DNA of 64,000 nucleotides, taken from NCBI RefSeq assembly GCF_003416765.1, contig NZ_QSNG01000001.1:1142742-1206741 (forward strand), given 5' to 3'. The stretch comes from Paratractidigestivibacter faecalis (GTDB lineage: Bacteria > Actinomycetota > Coriobacteriia > Coriobacteriales > Atopobiaceae). The notes beneath the pieces were generated by a model, which did not search any database, had not been told where the DNA came from, and saw only the letters and a program-made list of their open reading frames with translations. The translations under genes and the position numbers were made by a program. Below are positions 22,446-31,804 of this stretch, in pieces (positions within the stretch are counted from its first letter, which is position 1; each line of letters opens with the position of its first letter).

Positions 22446-22610
22446 TCAGCCTACAGGGGCAATTTGGGGTGCCTAGGTTGTTGCCGCGAGCCATCGATTG
22501 GCAGAGGCCGATAAAATGGTAGGTAATTATTTTAATTGGATACAAAAGGGCAGGTGGCGGAGGAGAGGGTCAAAAAAGTCCGGGCGTGGCGGTTTGGGGC
22601 GGCGGCGGTC

Positions 22611-23840
22611 CTAGCGGGAGGACTTGGCCAGGGCCAGGGCGACGAGGGTTCCGGCGGCGCCCATGGCGGCCATGATGACCAGGACGGGGATGAAGGAGCC
22701 TAGGCGCTCGGCCAGAAGGCCGGCACCCCAGGAGCCAAGGACGGCGCCGAAGATGCTGTAGGTGTTGACCACAGCCATGTTGGAGGCCATGTTGGCCATG
22801 CCCCACTCGGTGCGGGTCACAAAGGGCATGCAAACCACGGCGGCGCCCCACGCAAGGCCCGCCACCAGGCACGCCACGGTCATGAGGGCCGTGCTCTCCC
22901 CCAGCAGGGAGAGGACGAGCAGGATGGTGCCCACCATGGAGAGAAGGCCCACGCCCACCATGGTACGGCCCCGGCCAAGGCGGTCGAGCAGCGTTCCGGC
23001 CACAAGGCGCCCCAGGCCGTTGCCCACGTTGACGAAGCCGATGACGAAGGCCGCCCCGAGGGCGTCAACGCCCAGGGAGGCCGGAAGCTCCTTGCCGATG
23101 CCGGTGATGCCCATGCCCACGGAGCCAAGCATGAAGAGGAAGACGTAGAGCAGGCGGAAGGTGCGGTCCCCCACCATCTGCGCCACGCCGCAGTCGCGAA
23201 CAGGCGCGGCATCGGCGCCCCCGGCGGACTGGGCGGGAACGGCGGCGGGGAGCTTGGCCAGCTCGTCGGCCGTGGGCTCGCGCAGGATGAGGGAGCAGGC
23301 GACCGTCAGCGCGGAGAAGACCACGCCCACGCCCACGAAGGCAACGCGCCAGGCGAGCACGGTGTAGAGCTGCGCGGCCACCGGGCCCAGGAGGAACCCG
23401 CCCATGCCGAAGCCCATGAGCGAGACGCCCTGCGCCATGCCGCACGCGTCGGGGAACCACGAGGTCACCACCGGGATGACCACGTTGTAGACGAGGCCGA
23501 TGCCAAGGCTGGCAAGAACGCCGTAGGTGAGGTAGACCACCGCGAGCGCGGAGGGGCCGTCCACCAGCGAGGACCCGACGAAGCCCGCCAGCAGCAGGGC
23601 CGCGCCCAGCAGGTAGACCGGGCGGACGCCCACGGCGGACTCGATCTTTCCTGCCAGGAGGTTTCCAATGGTGAAGGCCACGATGGAGATGGCAAAGATC
23701 AACGTCATGCCCGAGACGCTCCAGTCGAACTGGGCCTTGAGCGGCGCCATGAGCACCGAGTACGCGTAGATGAGGCCGAGGAAGAGCAGGAGCAGCGTTC
23801 CCACCGCAAGCGTGAGGACGCGACGTGCGCGAAGGTTCAT
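22611..23840 (-). CDS. OFA family MFS transporter
   Basis: A 409-residue 12-helix major facilitator. Features of the oxalate/formate antiporter (OFA) subfamily include the N-terminal YAYSVLMAPLKAQFDWS, the SLVYNVVIPVVTSWFPDACGMAQG-like loop (split) between helices 4 and 5, and GVLASLGIGL. OFA members exchange or import small organic anions; the substrate cannot be assigned. ATG 23840 is chosen with AAAGGCG upstream; 10 extra residues are possible in the longer frame. The cytoplasmic loop between helices 6 and 7 is about 45 residues. It stands alone between two hairpins. Confidence 0.85.
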   Translation of the reverse strand: MNLRARRVLTLAVGTLLLLFLGLIYAYSVLMAPLKAQFDWSVSGMTLIFAISIVAFTIGNLLAGKIESAVGVRPVYLLGAALLLAGFVGSSLVDGPSALAVVYLTYGVLASLGIGLVYNVVIPVVTSWFPDACGMAQGVSLMGFGMGGFLLGPVAAQLYTVLAWRVAFVGVGVVFSALTVACSLILREPTADELAKLPAAVPAQSAGGADAAPVRDCGVAQMVGDRTFRLLYVFLFMLGSVGMGITGIGKELPASLGVDALGAAFVIGFVNVGNGLGRLVAGTLLDRLGRGRTMVGVGLLSMVGTILLVLSLLGESTALMTVACLVAGLAWGAAVVCMPFVTRTEWGMANMASNMAVVNTYSIFGAVLGSWGAGLLAERLGSFIPVLVIMAAMGAAGTLVALALAKSSR

Positions 23841-23974
23841 GGGACGCCTTTCGGGCCGGGCGGCGGCCACGGACGGCCGCGCGAGTTGTGTTCCGCCTGA
23901 GAAGTTTGGGCCATCGTGACGCGTGTCAGTCCGCCACTGCCTTGATTTTCACGCCTTGCCCACACAAACGGAAC

Positions 23975-24002
23975 GGCGAGAAGAACACGGGTTCTTCTCG
24001 CC
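23975..24002 (-). terminator. Hairpin made of an inverted 9-mer pair downstream of metK
   Basis: GGCGAGAAG (23975) and CTTCTCGCC (23994) are arms of a 12-bp stem with an ACGG loop, 68 bases after the metK stop. No long T-tract follows on the minus strand, so terminator activity is inferred from position and stem. Confidence 0.6.
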
Positions 24003-24070
24003 GTTATAAAGGCAATCTATATGTGTAGGCCATGTGGACGCAAAACAAAGATGCCAAACGCGCGTTCTGC

Positions 24071-25330
24071 CTACGAAAGCTCTGCGACGGCGGTCTTGAG
24101 CTCCTCGGTGCGGTTGGTGGCCTCCCAGGTGAAGTCCGGGTCGTTGCGGCCGAAGTGGCCATAGGCGGCCGTCTTCTCGAAGATGGGGCGGCGCAGGTCG
24201 AGGTCGCGGATGATGGCGCCGGGGCGCAGGTCGAAGACCTTCTCGACGGCCTGCTCGATCACGTCGTCGGCGACGACGCCGGTGTCGTGGGTGTCCACCA
24301 TGACGGACAGTGGGTGGGAGACGCCGATGGCGTAGGCCAGCTCGACCTCGCACTTGTGCGCCAGGCCCGCGGCCACGACGTTCTTGGCCACCCAGCGGGC
24401 GGCGTAGGCGGCGGAGCGGTCGACCTTGGTGCAGTCCTTGCCACTGAAGGCGCCGCCGCCGTGGCGGCCCATGCCGCCGTAGGTGTCGACGATGATCTTG
24501 CGACCGGTGAGGCCGGTGTCACCCATGGGACCGCCGACCACAAAGCGGCCGGTGGGGTTGACGTAGATGTCGGCGCCGTCCCACTTGATGCCCTGGGCGT
24601 CCAGGACGGGGGCGATGACGTGCTCGACCATGTCGGCCTTGACCTGGGCCATGTCGGTCACGGAGTCGGCGTGCTGGGTGGAGACCACGACAGCCGTGAC
24701 CTCGACGGGGCGGTCGTCCTCGTAGCGGACGGTGACCTGGGTCTTGCCGTCCGGGCGCAGGTAGGGCACGGTGCCGTCCTTGCGGACGGTGGCCAGGCGC
24801 TCGGACATGCGCTGGGCCAGGTAGGCGGGCATGGGCATGAGGACGTCGGTCTCGTCGGAGGCGTAGCCGAACATCATGCCCTGGTCGCCGGCACCCACCT
24901 CGTCGATGGGATCGGTCGTGCGGCCGGCCTGCGCGTCAAAGGACTCGTCGACGCCCTGGGCGATGTCGGGGCTCTGCTCGTGGATGAGGTTGAGCACGCC
25001 GCAGGTCTCGCAGTCAAAGCCGTACTTTGCGCGGTCGTAGCCGATGCGGCGGATGGTGTCTCGGGCAATCTTCTGGACGTCCACGTAGGCCTCGGTGCGC
25101 ACCTCTCCGGCCACGATGACGGTTCCGGTGGTGACGAAGGTCTCGCAGGCGCAGCGGACGTTCTCGACGTTGGCGGGCACGCCGTCGGGAGAGACGTAGC
25201 CCTTCTCCTGCAGCTCCGCCTCCTTGGCCAGGATGGCGTCAAGGATGGCGTCGGAGACCTGGTCGCAGATCTTGTCGGGGTGACCCTCGGTTACGCTCTC
25301 GGAGGTGAAGTAGTAGCTCTTGTGTGACAT
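24071..25330 (-). CDS. metK: S-adenosylmethionine synthetase
   Basis: A 419-residue MetK forming SAM from ATP and methionine. The N-terminal [14 protein letters not shown], the central [12 protein letters not shown] and the P-loop-like [19 protein letters not shown] are all present, giving the three domains of the family. ATG 25330 has AAAGGAAG upstream. It appears monocistronic: TetR is 117 bases upstream and a hairpin follows. No SAM riboswitch or T-box is visible in the short leader. Confidence 0.97.
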   Translation of the reverse strand: MSHKSYYFTSESVTEGHPDKICDQVSDAILDAILAKEAELQEKGYVSPDGVPANVENVRCACETFVTTGTVIVAGEVRTEAYVDVQKIARDTIRRIGYDRAKYGFDCETCGVLNLIHEQSPDIAQGVDESFDAQAGRTTDPIDEVGAGDQGMMFGYASDETDVLMPMPAYLAQRMSERLATVRKDGTVPYLRPDGKTQVTVRYEDDRPVEVTAVVVSTQHADSVTDMAQVKADMVEHVIAPVLDAQGIKWDGADIYVNPTGRFVVGGPMGDTGLTGRKIIVDTYGGMGRHGGGAFSGKDCTKVDRSAAYAARWVAKNVVAAGLAHKCEVELAYAIGVSHPLSVMVDTHDTGVVADDVIEQAVEKVFDLRPGAIIRDLDLRRPIFEKTAAYGHFGRNDPDFTWEATNRTEELKTAVAELS

Positions 25331-25447
25331 GCGAATGCTTCCTTTCTGCTTGCTGTCACCATGTTGGAGCCGGGCAGGTCAGACACCCGGCAGCGTTGCC
25401 TTGGTTGGCGAGGGGCGCCAGGCGAGAAGGCCTGCGCCGCCGCGACG

Positions 25448-26197
25448 CTAGCTCGCGCGGTCCAGCCCCAGGCGCTCCTGGGCCTTGGACGTGCCCATGC
25501 CCTCGAAGGCCAGGCGCACGAGCTGCGCGGAGAACTCGTCGGAGTCGGATAGGGCGTTCTCCTCGGGCTGCTCCAGGACGGCGAAGGTGAAGGCGCCGGC
25601 GATGGCGATGGCCCCCAGGCGGCTGCTCACCTCTGGGCGCACGAGCCCCTCCTCCTTGGCGCGGTCGAACTGCGCCGAGAAGATGGAGACGATGCGCGCC
25701 AGGCGCGTCTCCACGGAGGGCAGGACGGACTTCTCGGTGTTGGAGACCTCCCGGCCCATGGCCAGGGCCAGCGGGCTTCTGGGCCTCATGCCGCAAGCGA
25801 GCACGCGGGCGATACCCTCGATGGACTCCATGGCCGAGCTCGCCTTGGCCACGGCGCCCTCGATCTGGTCCACGAGGTCGTCGATGGAGGCGTCAAAGAT
25901 CGCCTGGACCAGCGCGCCCTTGTCGGCAAAGTAGTAGTAGAGGGCGCCCTTGGACATCTGGCAGCGGGCGGAGACCTCGCTCATCTGGAAGTCGGTGTTG
26001 CCACGCTCCACCATGAGCTCGGTGGCGGCTGCCATGATCTTCTCGCGCGTGGCCGCGCTCTTGCGAGTCTTGGCACCGCTCCTCAGGCGCGTGGCGCCAC
26101 GGGCCGCGGCAGTCTCTATGCCGCCCTTGGCCGCCGCGTGCACGGTGCGGATGCCGCGCGCTATATCCTCGGTCACGTCCTTGTCTAGAAGGCTCAT
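25448..26197 (-). CDS. TetR/AcrR family transcriptional regulator
   Basis: A 249-residue repressor. The HTH lies at about residues 50-95 (TREKIMAAATELMVERG, DFQMSEVSARCQMSKGALYYYFADK split), followed by a helical ligand domain. A 45-residue N-terminal extension is unusual. It is transcribed divergently from two YhgE/Pip genes 200 bases away, the standard layout for a TetR regulator and its target, so regulation of those genes is inferred. ATG 26197 with GGGGGAGAG upstream is preferred to one six codons earlier. Ligand unknown. The tail ends at a 9-mer copy region (25421). Confidence 0.9.
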   Translation of the reverse strand: MSLLDKDVTEDIARGIRTVHAAAKGGIETAAARGATRLRSGAKTRKSAATREKIMAAATELMVERGNTDFQMSEVSARCQMSKGALYYYFADKGALVQAIFDASIDDLVDQIEGAVAKASSAMESIEGIARVLACGMRPRSPLALAMGREVSNTEKSVLPSVETRLARIVSIFSAQFDRAKEEGLVRPEVSSRLGAIAIAGAFTFAVLEQPEENALSDSDEFSAQLVRLAFEGMGTSKAQERLGLDRAS

Positions 26198-26397
26198 GAG
26201 ACTCTCCCCCACCATTGTTTGACTTGGACCAGTCTAGCATCCCCTCTTCATTTTTGAGCTTATTTCAAAAAAACTGGACACCTGCGTTTAGGAATGCCCA
26301 CACCTTGGTAAATTGAGATGCGGTCGAATCCGCACCAAAGCAACTGCAAGGCAGGTGGGGCGCGCCCCACATAGATACTAGAGGGAGAGCGAGGCCG
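26198..26397. promoter_or_regulatory. Divergent promoter region between tetR and the YhgE pair
   Basis: A 200-bp gap with no gene. It has a TAGACT -10-like box on the minus strand (about 26232-26237) for tetR, an A+T-rich stretch TTTTTGAGCTTATTTCAAAAAAA at about 26250 (interrupted palindrome character), and TTGGTAAATTG at about 26308 that may belong to the plus-strand promoter. A TetR operator is expected here, but I cannot define its half-sites. Confidence 0.4.
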
Positions 26398-29127
26398 GTG
26401 AGAAAGGCATTCCAGATATTCAAGAGGGACCTCAGGAGGCTCCTCAAGAACCCCGTGGCCGTCATAGTCACCCTTGGCGTTGCCGTTATCCCGTCCCTGT
26501 ACGCGTGGTTCAACATCCTCGCCAACTGGGACCCCTACGAGAACACCTCCACCGTGCCCATCGCCGTCGTCATAGACGACGAGGGCGCAGAGGTCGGTGA
26601 CATGGGCCAGATCAACGCCGGCGACATGATCCGCGAGCAGCTGGAGGAGAACACCCAGCTGGGCTGGACCTTCCTCGACTCCGAGGACGAGGCCGTGGAG
26701 GGCGTGCGCAGCGGCAGGTACTACGCCGCCTTCGTCGTGCCGTCCGACTTCACCGCCTCCCTGGGAGACATCGTCGACGGCGACGTCAGCCCCGCCCACA
26801 TCTCGTACTACGTCAACGAGAAGGCCAACGCCGTGGCCCCCAAGGTCACCGACACCGGCTCCACCACCCTGGACAACAAGATCACCGACCAGTTCCTGGA
26901 GGTGGCGGGCAAGACCGTCACCGAGAAGCTCCAGGGCGCGGTGGGCGACGTCGCCGCCAAGGCCGACGAAGCGCGCGACTCTGTCGTCACCGACCTGCGC
27001 GACGTCTCCGGCACCCTGACCGGCCTGGCCGACGGCCTCGACGGCGCCCAGGGCACCCTCGCCGACGCCCGCGCCACCGTGGCCCAGGCCCGCACCACCC
27101 TGCAGGACCTCTCCGGCAGCGCCACGCGCGTCTCTGCCAGCCTGGGCGACGCGCTCGACGGGCTCTCCGACACCCGCGCCAAGGCCACGAGCCTGGCCGC
27201 CCAGCTCTCCGGTGCCCTCGGCAGCGGGGCCGGCTCCCTCTCCGGCATCTCCGCCGACGCAAACCACGCCATCGGCCAGGTCACCGGCGACATCGGCTGG
27301 GCCCAGGGCAAGCTCGACGGTGCCATCTCCCAGGTGGGCGGCATCTCCGACGACACCCTGGGGAGCCTCGTCACCTCCCTCGGCCGCATCTACAACAAGG
27401 TCAACGCCCTTCCCGACGGCACCGCGGGCAAGGCCGACGCCCTGGCCGCCCTCGATGACGCCATCGCCCAGGTCAAGACCGCTCAGGCGGACCTCGCCGG
27501 CAAGGTGGGGACCCTGAGGCAGGTCTCCTCCGACATAAAGGACGCAAACGACACCGTGAGCGGCCTCGCCGACGGCGTGAACGACGCCATCCAGAGCGGC
27601 GCCTCCGGCCTCTCTGGTCTGCAGCAGCAGGTCTCTGGCACCACCGTGCCCGCGCTCTCCGCCGTCCTGGACGACATCTCTGCCGACGCGGGCCAGCTCG
27701 CGGGCGGCGCGGCCGCCATCGCGCCCATGCTCGACCAGGTGGACGCCACCCTCTCCCAGCTGGACGGCATTCTCGCCCAGTGCGCCGACTCGGTCTCGGA
27801 CGCCGCCTCGTCCGTGAGGGACGCCGGGCAGAAGGTGGCCTCGCTCGCCGACGACGTGGCCGCCATCGAGGGCATCGAGACCGTGGGCGCCGTGAGCGAC
27901 GTCCTGGACCTCGACCCCGAGGACGTGGGCACCTTCCTGGGCTCGCCCGCCCAGCTCGTCACCGAGTCGGTCTTCCCCGTCGCCAACTACGGCAGCAACG
28001 TCACGCCGTTCTACACCAACCTGGCCCTGTGGGTGGGCGGCTTCGTGCTCGTGGCCATCTACAAGCTCGAGGTCGACGACGAGGGCGTGGGCGACTTCAA
28101 GCCCTGGCAGGGCTTCTTCGGCCGCTGGCTGCTGCTCAACCTCATCGGCCAGCTCCAGGCCATCATCTGCTGCGTGGGCGACCTCTGCCTGGGCATCCAG
28201 TGCGTCTCTCCGGTGGCCTTCGTCTTCGCCGGCATGGTGGAGTCCTTCGTCTACGTCTTCTTCATCTACGCGCTCTCCGTGGCGTTCAAGCACATCGGCA
28301 AGGCGCTGGGCGTCCTTCTCGTCGTGCTGCAGATCCCGGGCGCCTCGGGCCTCTACCCCATCGAGATGCAGCCCGAGTTCTTCCAGGCCCTCAAGCCCTG
28401 GCTGCCCTTCACCTACGGCATCAACGCCATGCGCGAGTCCATCGCCGGCTTCTACGGCAACTACTACGCCCAGAACCTCGGCATGCTGCTGGTCTTCCTC
28501 ATCCCGGCGCTTCTGGTCGGCGTGGCGGCCCGCAGGCACCTGCTCAACATCAACGCGCTCTTTGACCGCCGCCTTGCCGAGACGGACCTCATGATCTCCG
28601 AGCGCACCGACATGGAGGGCGCGCGCTTCCGCCTCTCCACTATCGTCAAGGCCCTCATGGACTCCGGCGGCTACAAGCGCACCTTCATGGCCCGCGTGGC
28701 CCACTTCGAGCTGCGCTACCCCGTCTACGTCAAGCGCGGCTTTGCGGCCCTCATCATCGTGCCGCTGGCCCTCACGGCCCTCATGTTCGTGCTGCCGGCC
28801 AAGTTCGGCCTCATGGTGGTCTGGGTCATCTCGCTGGTGGTCATCTGCACCTTCCTCATCGTGGTGGAGTACCTCCACAGCCGCGTGGGCCAGAAGACCA
28901 CGCTTGCCGACATGTCCCGCGAGGAGCTCTACGGGCTTCTGGACGCCGAGCTCAAGGAGGAGTTCATGGCCTTCGCGCCACTGGAGAAGATCAGGCTCGA
29001 CCGCGAGGCCGAGCAGGACGGCGCGTCCGCCGACCCGCTGTCCGACGCGGCCGCCGCGAGCAGGCCGGCCGGCAGGGGCGACGACGCCCAAGACGGCCGC
29101 GGCCAGAGGGGCGGTGAGGCCCGATGA
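26398..29127 (+). CDS. YhgE/Pip domain-containing membrane protein, first copy
   Basis: A 909-residue YhgE/Pip family protein. One N-terminal transmembrane helix (VAVIVTLGVAVIPSLYAWFN) leads into the conserved ANWDPYENTSTVPIAVVIDDEGA-like domain, a long extracytoplasmic alpha-helical region (about 180-520, full of Gly/Ala/Asp coiled repeats), and six or more C-terminal helices of ABC2-type membrane organisation. Such proteins are phage receptors or secretion-associated in Firmicutes; the mechanism is unknown. GTG 26398 starts it directly (gtgagaaag). The C-terminus is extended by an extra hydrophobic pair and a charged tail. It overlaps the second copy by four bases. Confidence 0.87.
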   Translation: MRKAFQIFKRDLRRLLKNPVAVIVTLGVAVIPSLYAWFNILANWDPYENTSTVPIAVVIDDEGAEVGDMGQINAGDMIREQLEENTQLGWTFLDSEDEAVEGVRSGRYYAAFVVPSDFTASLGDIVDGDVSPAHISYYVNEKANAVAPKVTDTGSTTLDNKITDQFLEVAGKTVTEKLQGAVGDVAAKADEARDSVVTDLRDVSGTLTGLADGLDGAQGTLADARATVAQARTTLQDLSGSATRVSASLGDALDGLSDTRAKATSLAAQLSGALGSGAGSLSGISADANHAIGQVTGDIGWAQGKLDGAISQVGGISDDTLGSLVTSLGRIYNKVNALPDGTAGKADALAALDDAIAQVKTAQADLAGKVGTLRQVSSDIKDANDTVSGLADGVNDAIQSGASGLSGLQQQVSGTTVPALSAVLDDISADAGQLAGGAAAIAPMLDQVDATLSQLDGILAQCADSVSDAASSVRDAGQKVASLADDVAAIEGIETVGAVSDVLDLDPEDVGTFLGSPAQLVTESVFPVANYGSNVTPFYTNLALWVGGFVLVAIYKLEVDDEGVGDFKPWQGFFGRWLLLNLIGQLQAIICCVGDLCLGIQCVSPVAFVFAGMVESFVYVFFIYALSVAFKHIGKALGVLLVVLQIPGASGLYPIEMQPEFFQALKPWLPFTYGINAMRESIAGFYGNYYAQNLGMLLVFLIPALLVGVAARRHLLNINALFDRRLAETDLMISERTDMEGARFRLSTIVKALMDSGGYKRTFMARVAHFELRYPVYVKRGFAALIIVPLALTALMFVLPAKFGLMVVWVISLVVICTFLIVVEYLHSRVGQKTTLADMSREELYGLLDAELKEEFMAFAPLEKIRLDREAEQDGASADPLSDAAAASRPAGRGDDAQDGRGQRGGEAR

Positions 29128-31352
29128 GGAAGATCTGGGAGCTCGTCCGCTATGACTTCAGGCACGTCCTATCCAACGTGATCAGCCTCGTGGTCTGCGT
29201 CGGCATGATCGTGGTGCCCTGCTTCTACGCGTGGTTCAACATCGCGGGCAGCTGGGACCCCTACGGAAACACCAAGAACCTCAAGGTGGCCGTGGCCAAC
29301 GCCGACGGCGGCTACACGAGCGAGCTCATCCCCGTGAGCCTCAACATGGGCGAGCGCATGACCTCCGAGCTGCGCGAGTCCACCTCCATCGGCTACACCG
29401 TGACGAGCGAGGAGGACGCCGTCGAGGGCGTGCGCAGCGGCAAGTACTACGCCGCCGTGGTCTTCCCCGAGAACTTCACGCGCGACCTTCTCTCCGGCTT
29501 TGCCGACAGCGCCAGCGCGCCGCGCGTCTCCTTCTACCAGAACGACAAGGAGAGCGCCATCGGCAAGATCGTGACCGGCAAGGCCTCCACCGCCATCCAG
29601 CAGGACATCGACGAGTCCTTCGCGCACGCGCTCACCACCGTGGGCGGCGGCGTCCTGGACGAGCTGGTGGGCTACCTGGACGACGAGCACATGACCGAGC
29701 TGGCCGGCAAGCTCGACTCCGCCGTGGACGAGGCCCAGCGCGGCCTCCAGGACACCGCCGCGAGCGTGCGCGGCTTCGAGGACGTCCTGACCTCCACGCA
29801 GGCCCTGCTGGGCAGCGGCTCCGACGCCTCCACCGGCTCCCTCTCCGCCACCCTGGCGGCCGGAAACGGCCTGCGCCAGAGCGCCGGCGACGTCCGCGGC
29901 CTGGGCACCTCCGTCGACGGGACCGTGGACGCCGTGAACTCCGCCCTGGCAGACGGAGCGGCGAGCCTCTCGGGCGTCTCCGACCAGATCGAACACGCCT
30001 TCGACGTGGCCGGCACCCAGACCGACAAGATGGCCGACGGCCTTCGCCAGGCCGCCGGCGCCGTGGACGCCAACGTCTCCGGCCTGAACGAGCTTCTCGC
30101 CAAGCTGGCCAACGTGGACACCACGCTGCGCATCGCCGACGACCGCCTGCCGGACGACAGCTACCTGCACGACGTGCTGCAGCCCCTCATCTCCTCCGTG
30201 GGCGCTCTGCAGGACAGCGTGCGCGACGCCATCGACGGCCAGACCGAGCTCTCCGCCCAGCTGACCAAGACCGCTGACGACCTGATTGCCGGCAAGGCCA
30301 CCGCCGAGTCCGCCCGCGCCCAGCTCCAGGGCTCCGTCCAGGCGGCCAAGGACGCCCTGGGCAGCGTCCAGGACACCTACGAGAAGGACGTCCGCGGCAG
30401 CCTCGGCGGCCTGGCCGACACCCTGGAGTCCGCCGCGGGCGAGGCCGACGGCGTCTCCGCCAGCATCTCCGCCACGCTGAGCTCCCTGCGCGGCACCACC
30501 GACTCGGCCGCCTCCAGCGTGGGCGAGGCGGCCTCCGGCGTGGCCGAGGGCACCCAGTCCCTGGACGAGGCCGCCGCCAAGCTGGGCGAGCTCCACGGCA
30601 AGCTCTCGGCCGCCCTGGCCTCCGACGACGTGGCCCAGGTGAGGACCATCCTCGCGAGCGGCGCCGACAACCTGGCCGAGTTCATCTCGGCCCCCGTCAC
30701 CGTGGACCGTACGGCCGTCTACCAGCTCGACAACAACGGCAGCGGCATGGCGCCCTTCTACACCACCCTGGCCATCTGGATCGGCGGCGTGGTGCTGTGT
30801 GCCCTGGTCAAGGCCAACCCCAGCGAGAAGTGCGTGGAGCTCCTGGGCCTGAAGCCCGGCCAGGCCTACCTGGGCCGCCTCGTCTTCTTCGTGGTGCTGG
30901 CGCTCATGCAGTCCACGCTGATCCTTCTGGGCGACCTCTACTACCTGCAGGTCCAGTGCGCGCACCCGCTGCTGTTCCTGCTGGCCGGCTGGGCGGCGTC
31001 CTTCGCCTTCATGAACATCATCTACGCGCTGACGGCGTCCTTCGGCGACGTGGGCAAGGCCATCGCCGTGCTCCTCATGGTCATCCAGGTGGCCGGCTCC
31101 GGCGGCAGCTTCCCGGTGCAGATGCTGCCCGAGAGCTTCCAGGCGGCCTATCCCTTCCTGCCCTTCGTGCACTCCGAGAACGCCATGCGCGCGGCCATGT
31201 TCGGCCTCTACGGCAACGACTTCTGGGTCGAGCTGGGGCTGCTGCTCTCCTACGTGGTGGCGTCGCTCGTCCTCGGCCTGGCGCTGAGGAGGCCCGCGCT
31301 CAAGCTCACCGAGTGGATGGAGCGAAAGCTCGAGTCAACGAAGGTGATGTAG
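29124..31352 (+). CDS. YhgE/Pip domain-containing membrane protein, second copy
   Basis: A 742-residue paralogue of the preceding gene with the same plan: N-terminal helix ending CFYAWFNIAGSWDPYGNT, a VAVANADGG-containing YhgE head, a long helical stalk (about 180-520) and a C-terminal membrane domain (APFYTTLAIWIGGVVLCAL and following helices). ATG overlaps the upstream stop (ATGA), so the pair is made together and may form a heteromer; this is inferred. Shorter than copy 1 because it lacks the C-terminal extension. A long hairpin (31402-31477) follows 50 bases after the stop. Confidence 0.87.
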   Translation: MRKIWELVRYDFRHVLSNVISLVVCVGMIVVPCFYAWFNIAGSWDPYGNTKNLKVAVANADGGYTSELIPVSLNMGERMTSELRESTSIGYTVTSEEDAVEGVRSGKYYAAVVFPENFTRDLLSGFADSASAPRVSFYQNDKESAIGKIVTGKASTAIQQDIDESFAHALTTVGGGVLDELVGYLDDEHMTELAGKLDSAVDEAQRGLQDTAASVRGFEDVLTSTQALLGSGSDASTGSLSATLAAGNGLRQSAGDVRGLGTSVDGTVDAVNSALADGAASLSGVSDQIEHAFDVAGTQTDKMADGLRQAAGAVDANVSGLNELLAKLANVDTTLRIADDRLPDDSYLHDVLQPLISSVGALQDSVRDAIDGQTELSAQLTKTADDLIAGKATAESARAQLQGSVQAAKDALGSVQDTYEKDVRGSLGGLADTLESAAGEADGVSASISATLSSLRGTTDSAASSVGEAASGVAEGTQSLDEAAAKLGELHGKLSAALASDDVAQVRTILASGADNLAEFISAPVTVDRTAVYQLDNNGSGMAPFYTTLAIWIGGVVLCALVKANPSEKCVELLGLKPGQAYLGRLVFFVVLALMQSTLILLGDLYYLQVQCAHPLLFLLAGWAASFAFMNIIYALTASFGDVGKAIAVLLMVIQVAGSGGSFPVQMLPESFQAAYPFLPFVHSENAMRAAMFGLYGNDFWVELGLLLSYVVASLVLGLALRRPALKLTEWMERKLESTKVM

Positions 31353-31401
31353 GGACGTCGGCGTGGGGCGGCGCGCTCCGTCCCACGGATGCCACCCGAA
31401 C

Positions 31402-31477
31402 GCGGAAAGGCCCCTCCCTCTCCCCGCAAGCTACGCTTCGCAAAGAGCTTGCCGGGGAGAGGGAGGGGCCTTTCCGC
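31402..31477 (+). terminator. Long hairpin after the YhgE pair, with conserved 13-nt loop
   Basis: Arms of about 31 bases (GCGGAAAGGCCCCTCCC... with its complement) are closed by CAAGCT/AGCTTG around the 13-base loop ACGCTTCGCAAAG (31433-31445). The right arm runs into TTTCCGCTTTGTTG. The same loop, with a covarying closing stem (CAAGTT/AACTTG), caps the hairpin at 33724-33810. It is placed as a terminator for the YhgE operon. Confidence 0.8.
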
Positions 31478-31560
31478 TTTGTTGACGTTGCGGGGACGGG
31501 GCGCGGCGCCGCCGGCGGCCCGGGCATCGGGGAGGGCCTTTTTGAGGTCGTGAGGGGGTT

Positions 31561-31702
31561 GAGCCCGGAAATGCGGCCGTTGGCAGGGATGCGTCGGGTA
31601 TGAGCCGAGAAATGCGGCCGTTGGCAGAGAATCCCTGCCAACGGCCGCACTTCTCGGCTCGTGGTGGGCGTTTTGCTGCCAACGGCCGCACTTCTCGGCT
31701 CG
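31561..31702. repeat. Four copies of a 26-bp unit in two orientations
   Basis: A unit beginning GAGCC[G/C][A/G]GAA[A/G]TGCGG and ending CCGTTGGCAG occurs at 31561 and 31602 in one orientation and at about 31635 and 31677 in the other. Copies 2 and 3 face each other across seven bases and can form a long hairpin. The whole gap 31353-31804 between YhgE and gltX has no gene. A further 9-mer copy lies at 31716. Confidence 0.8.
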
Positions 31703-31755
31703 TGGCTGACGCGTGGGCGAGAAGGGACGCGGGCGGCGGGTGGTTCTTAGCGCGC

Positions 31756-31761
31756 TATACT
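31756..31761 (+). promoter_or_regulatory. -10 box upstream of gltX
   Basis: TATACT 43 bases before the gltX start, at the downstream end of the repeat-rich gap. The -35 region is G+C-rich and unconvincing. Confidence 0.55.
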
Positions 31762-31804
31762 GTTGAACCGTATGAAGATAGGAACCCAACGAGGAGGAGA
31801 CTCC

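Noticed and set aside
25331-25447. A SAM riboswitch or T-box upstream of metK
   Set aside because: The leader is short and has no recognisable conserved motif.
26260-29091. A 943-codon minus-strand open frame opposite the first YhgE gene
   Set aside because: Antisense shadow. The plus frame has the YhgE head and membrane helices and a proper start.
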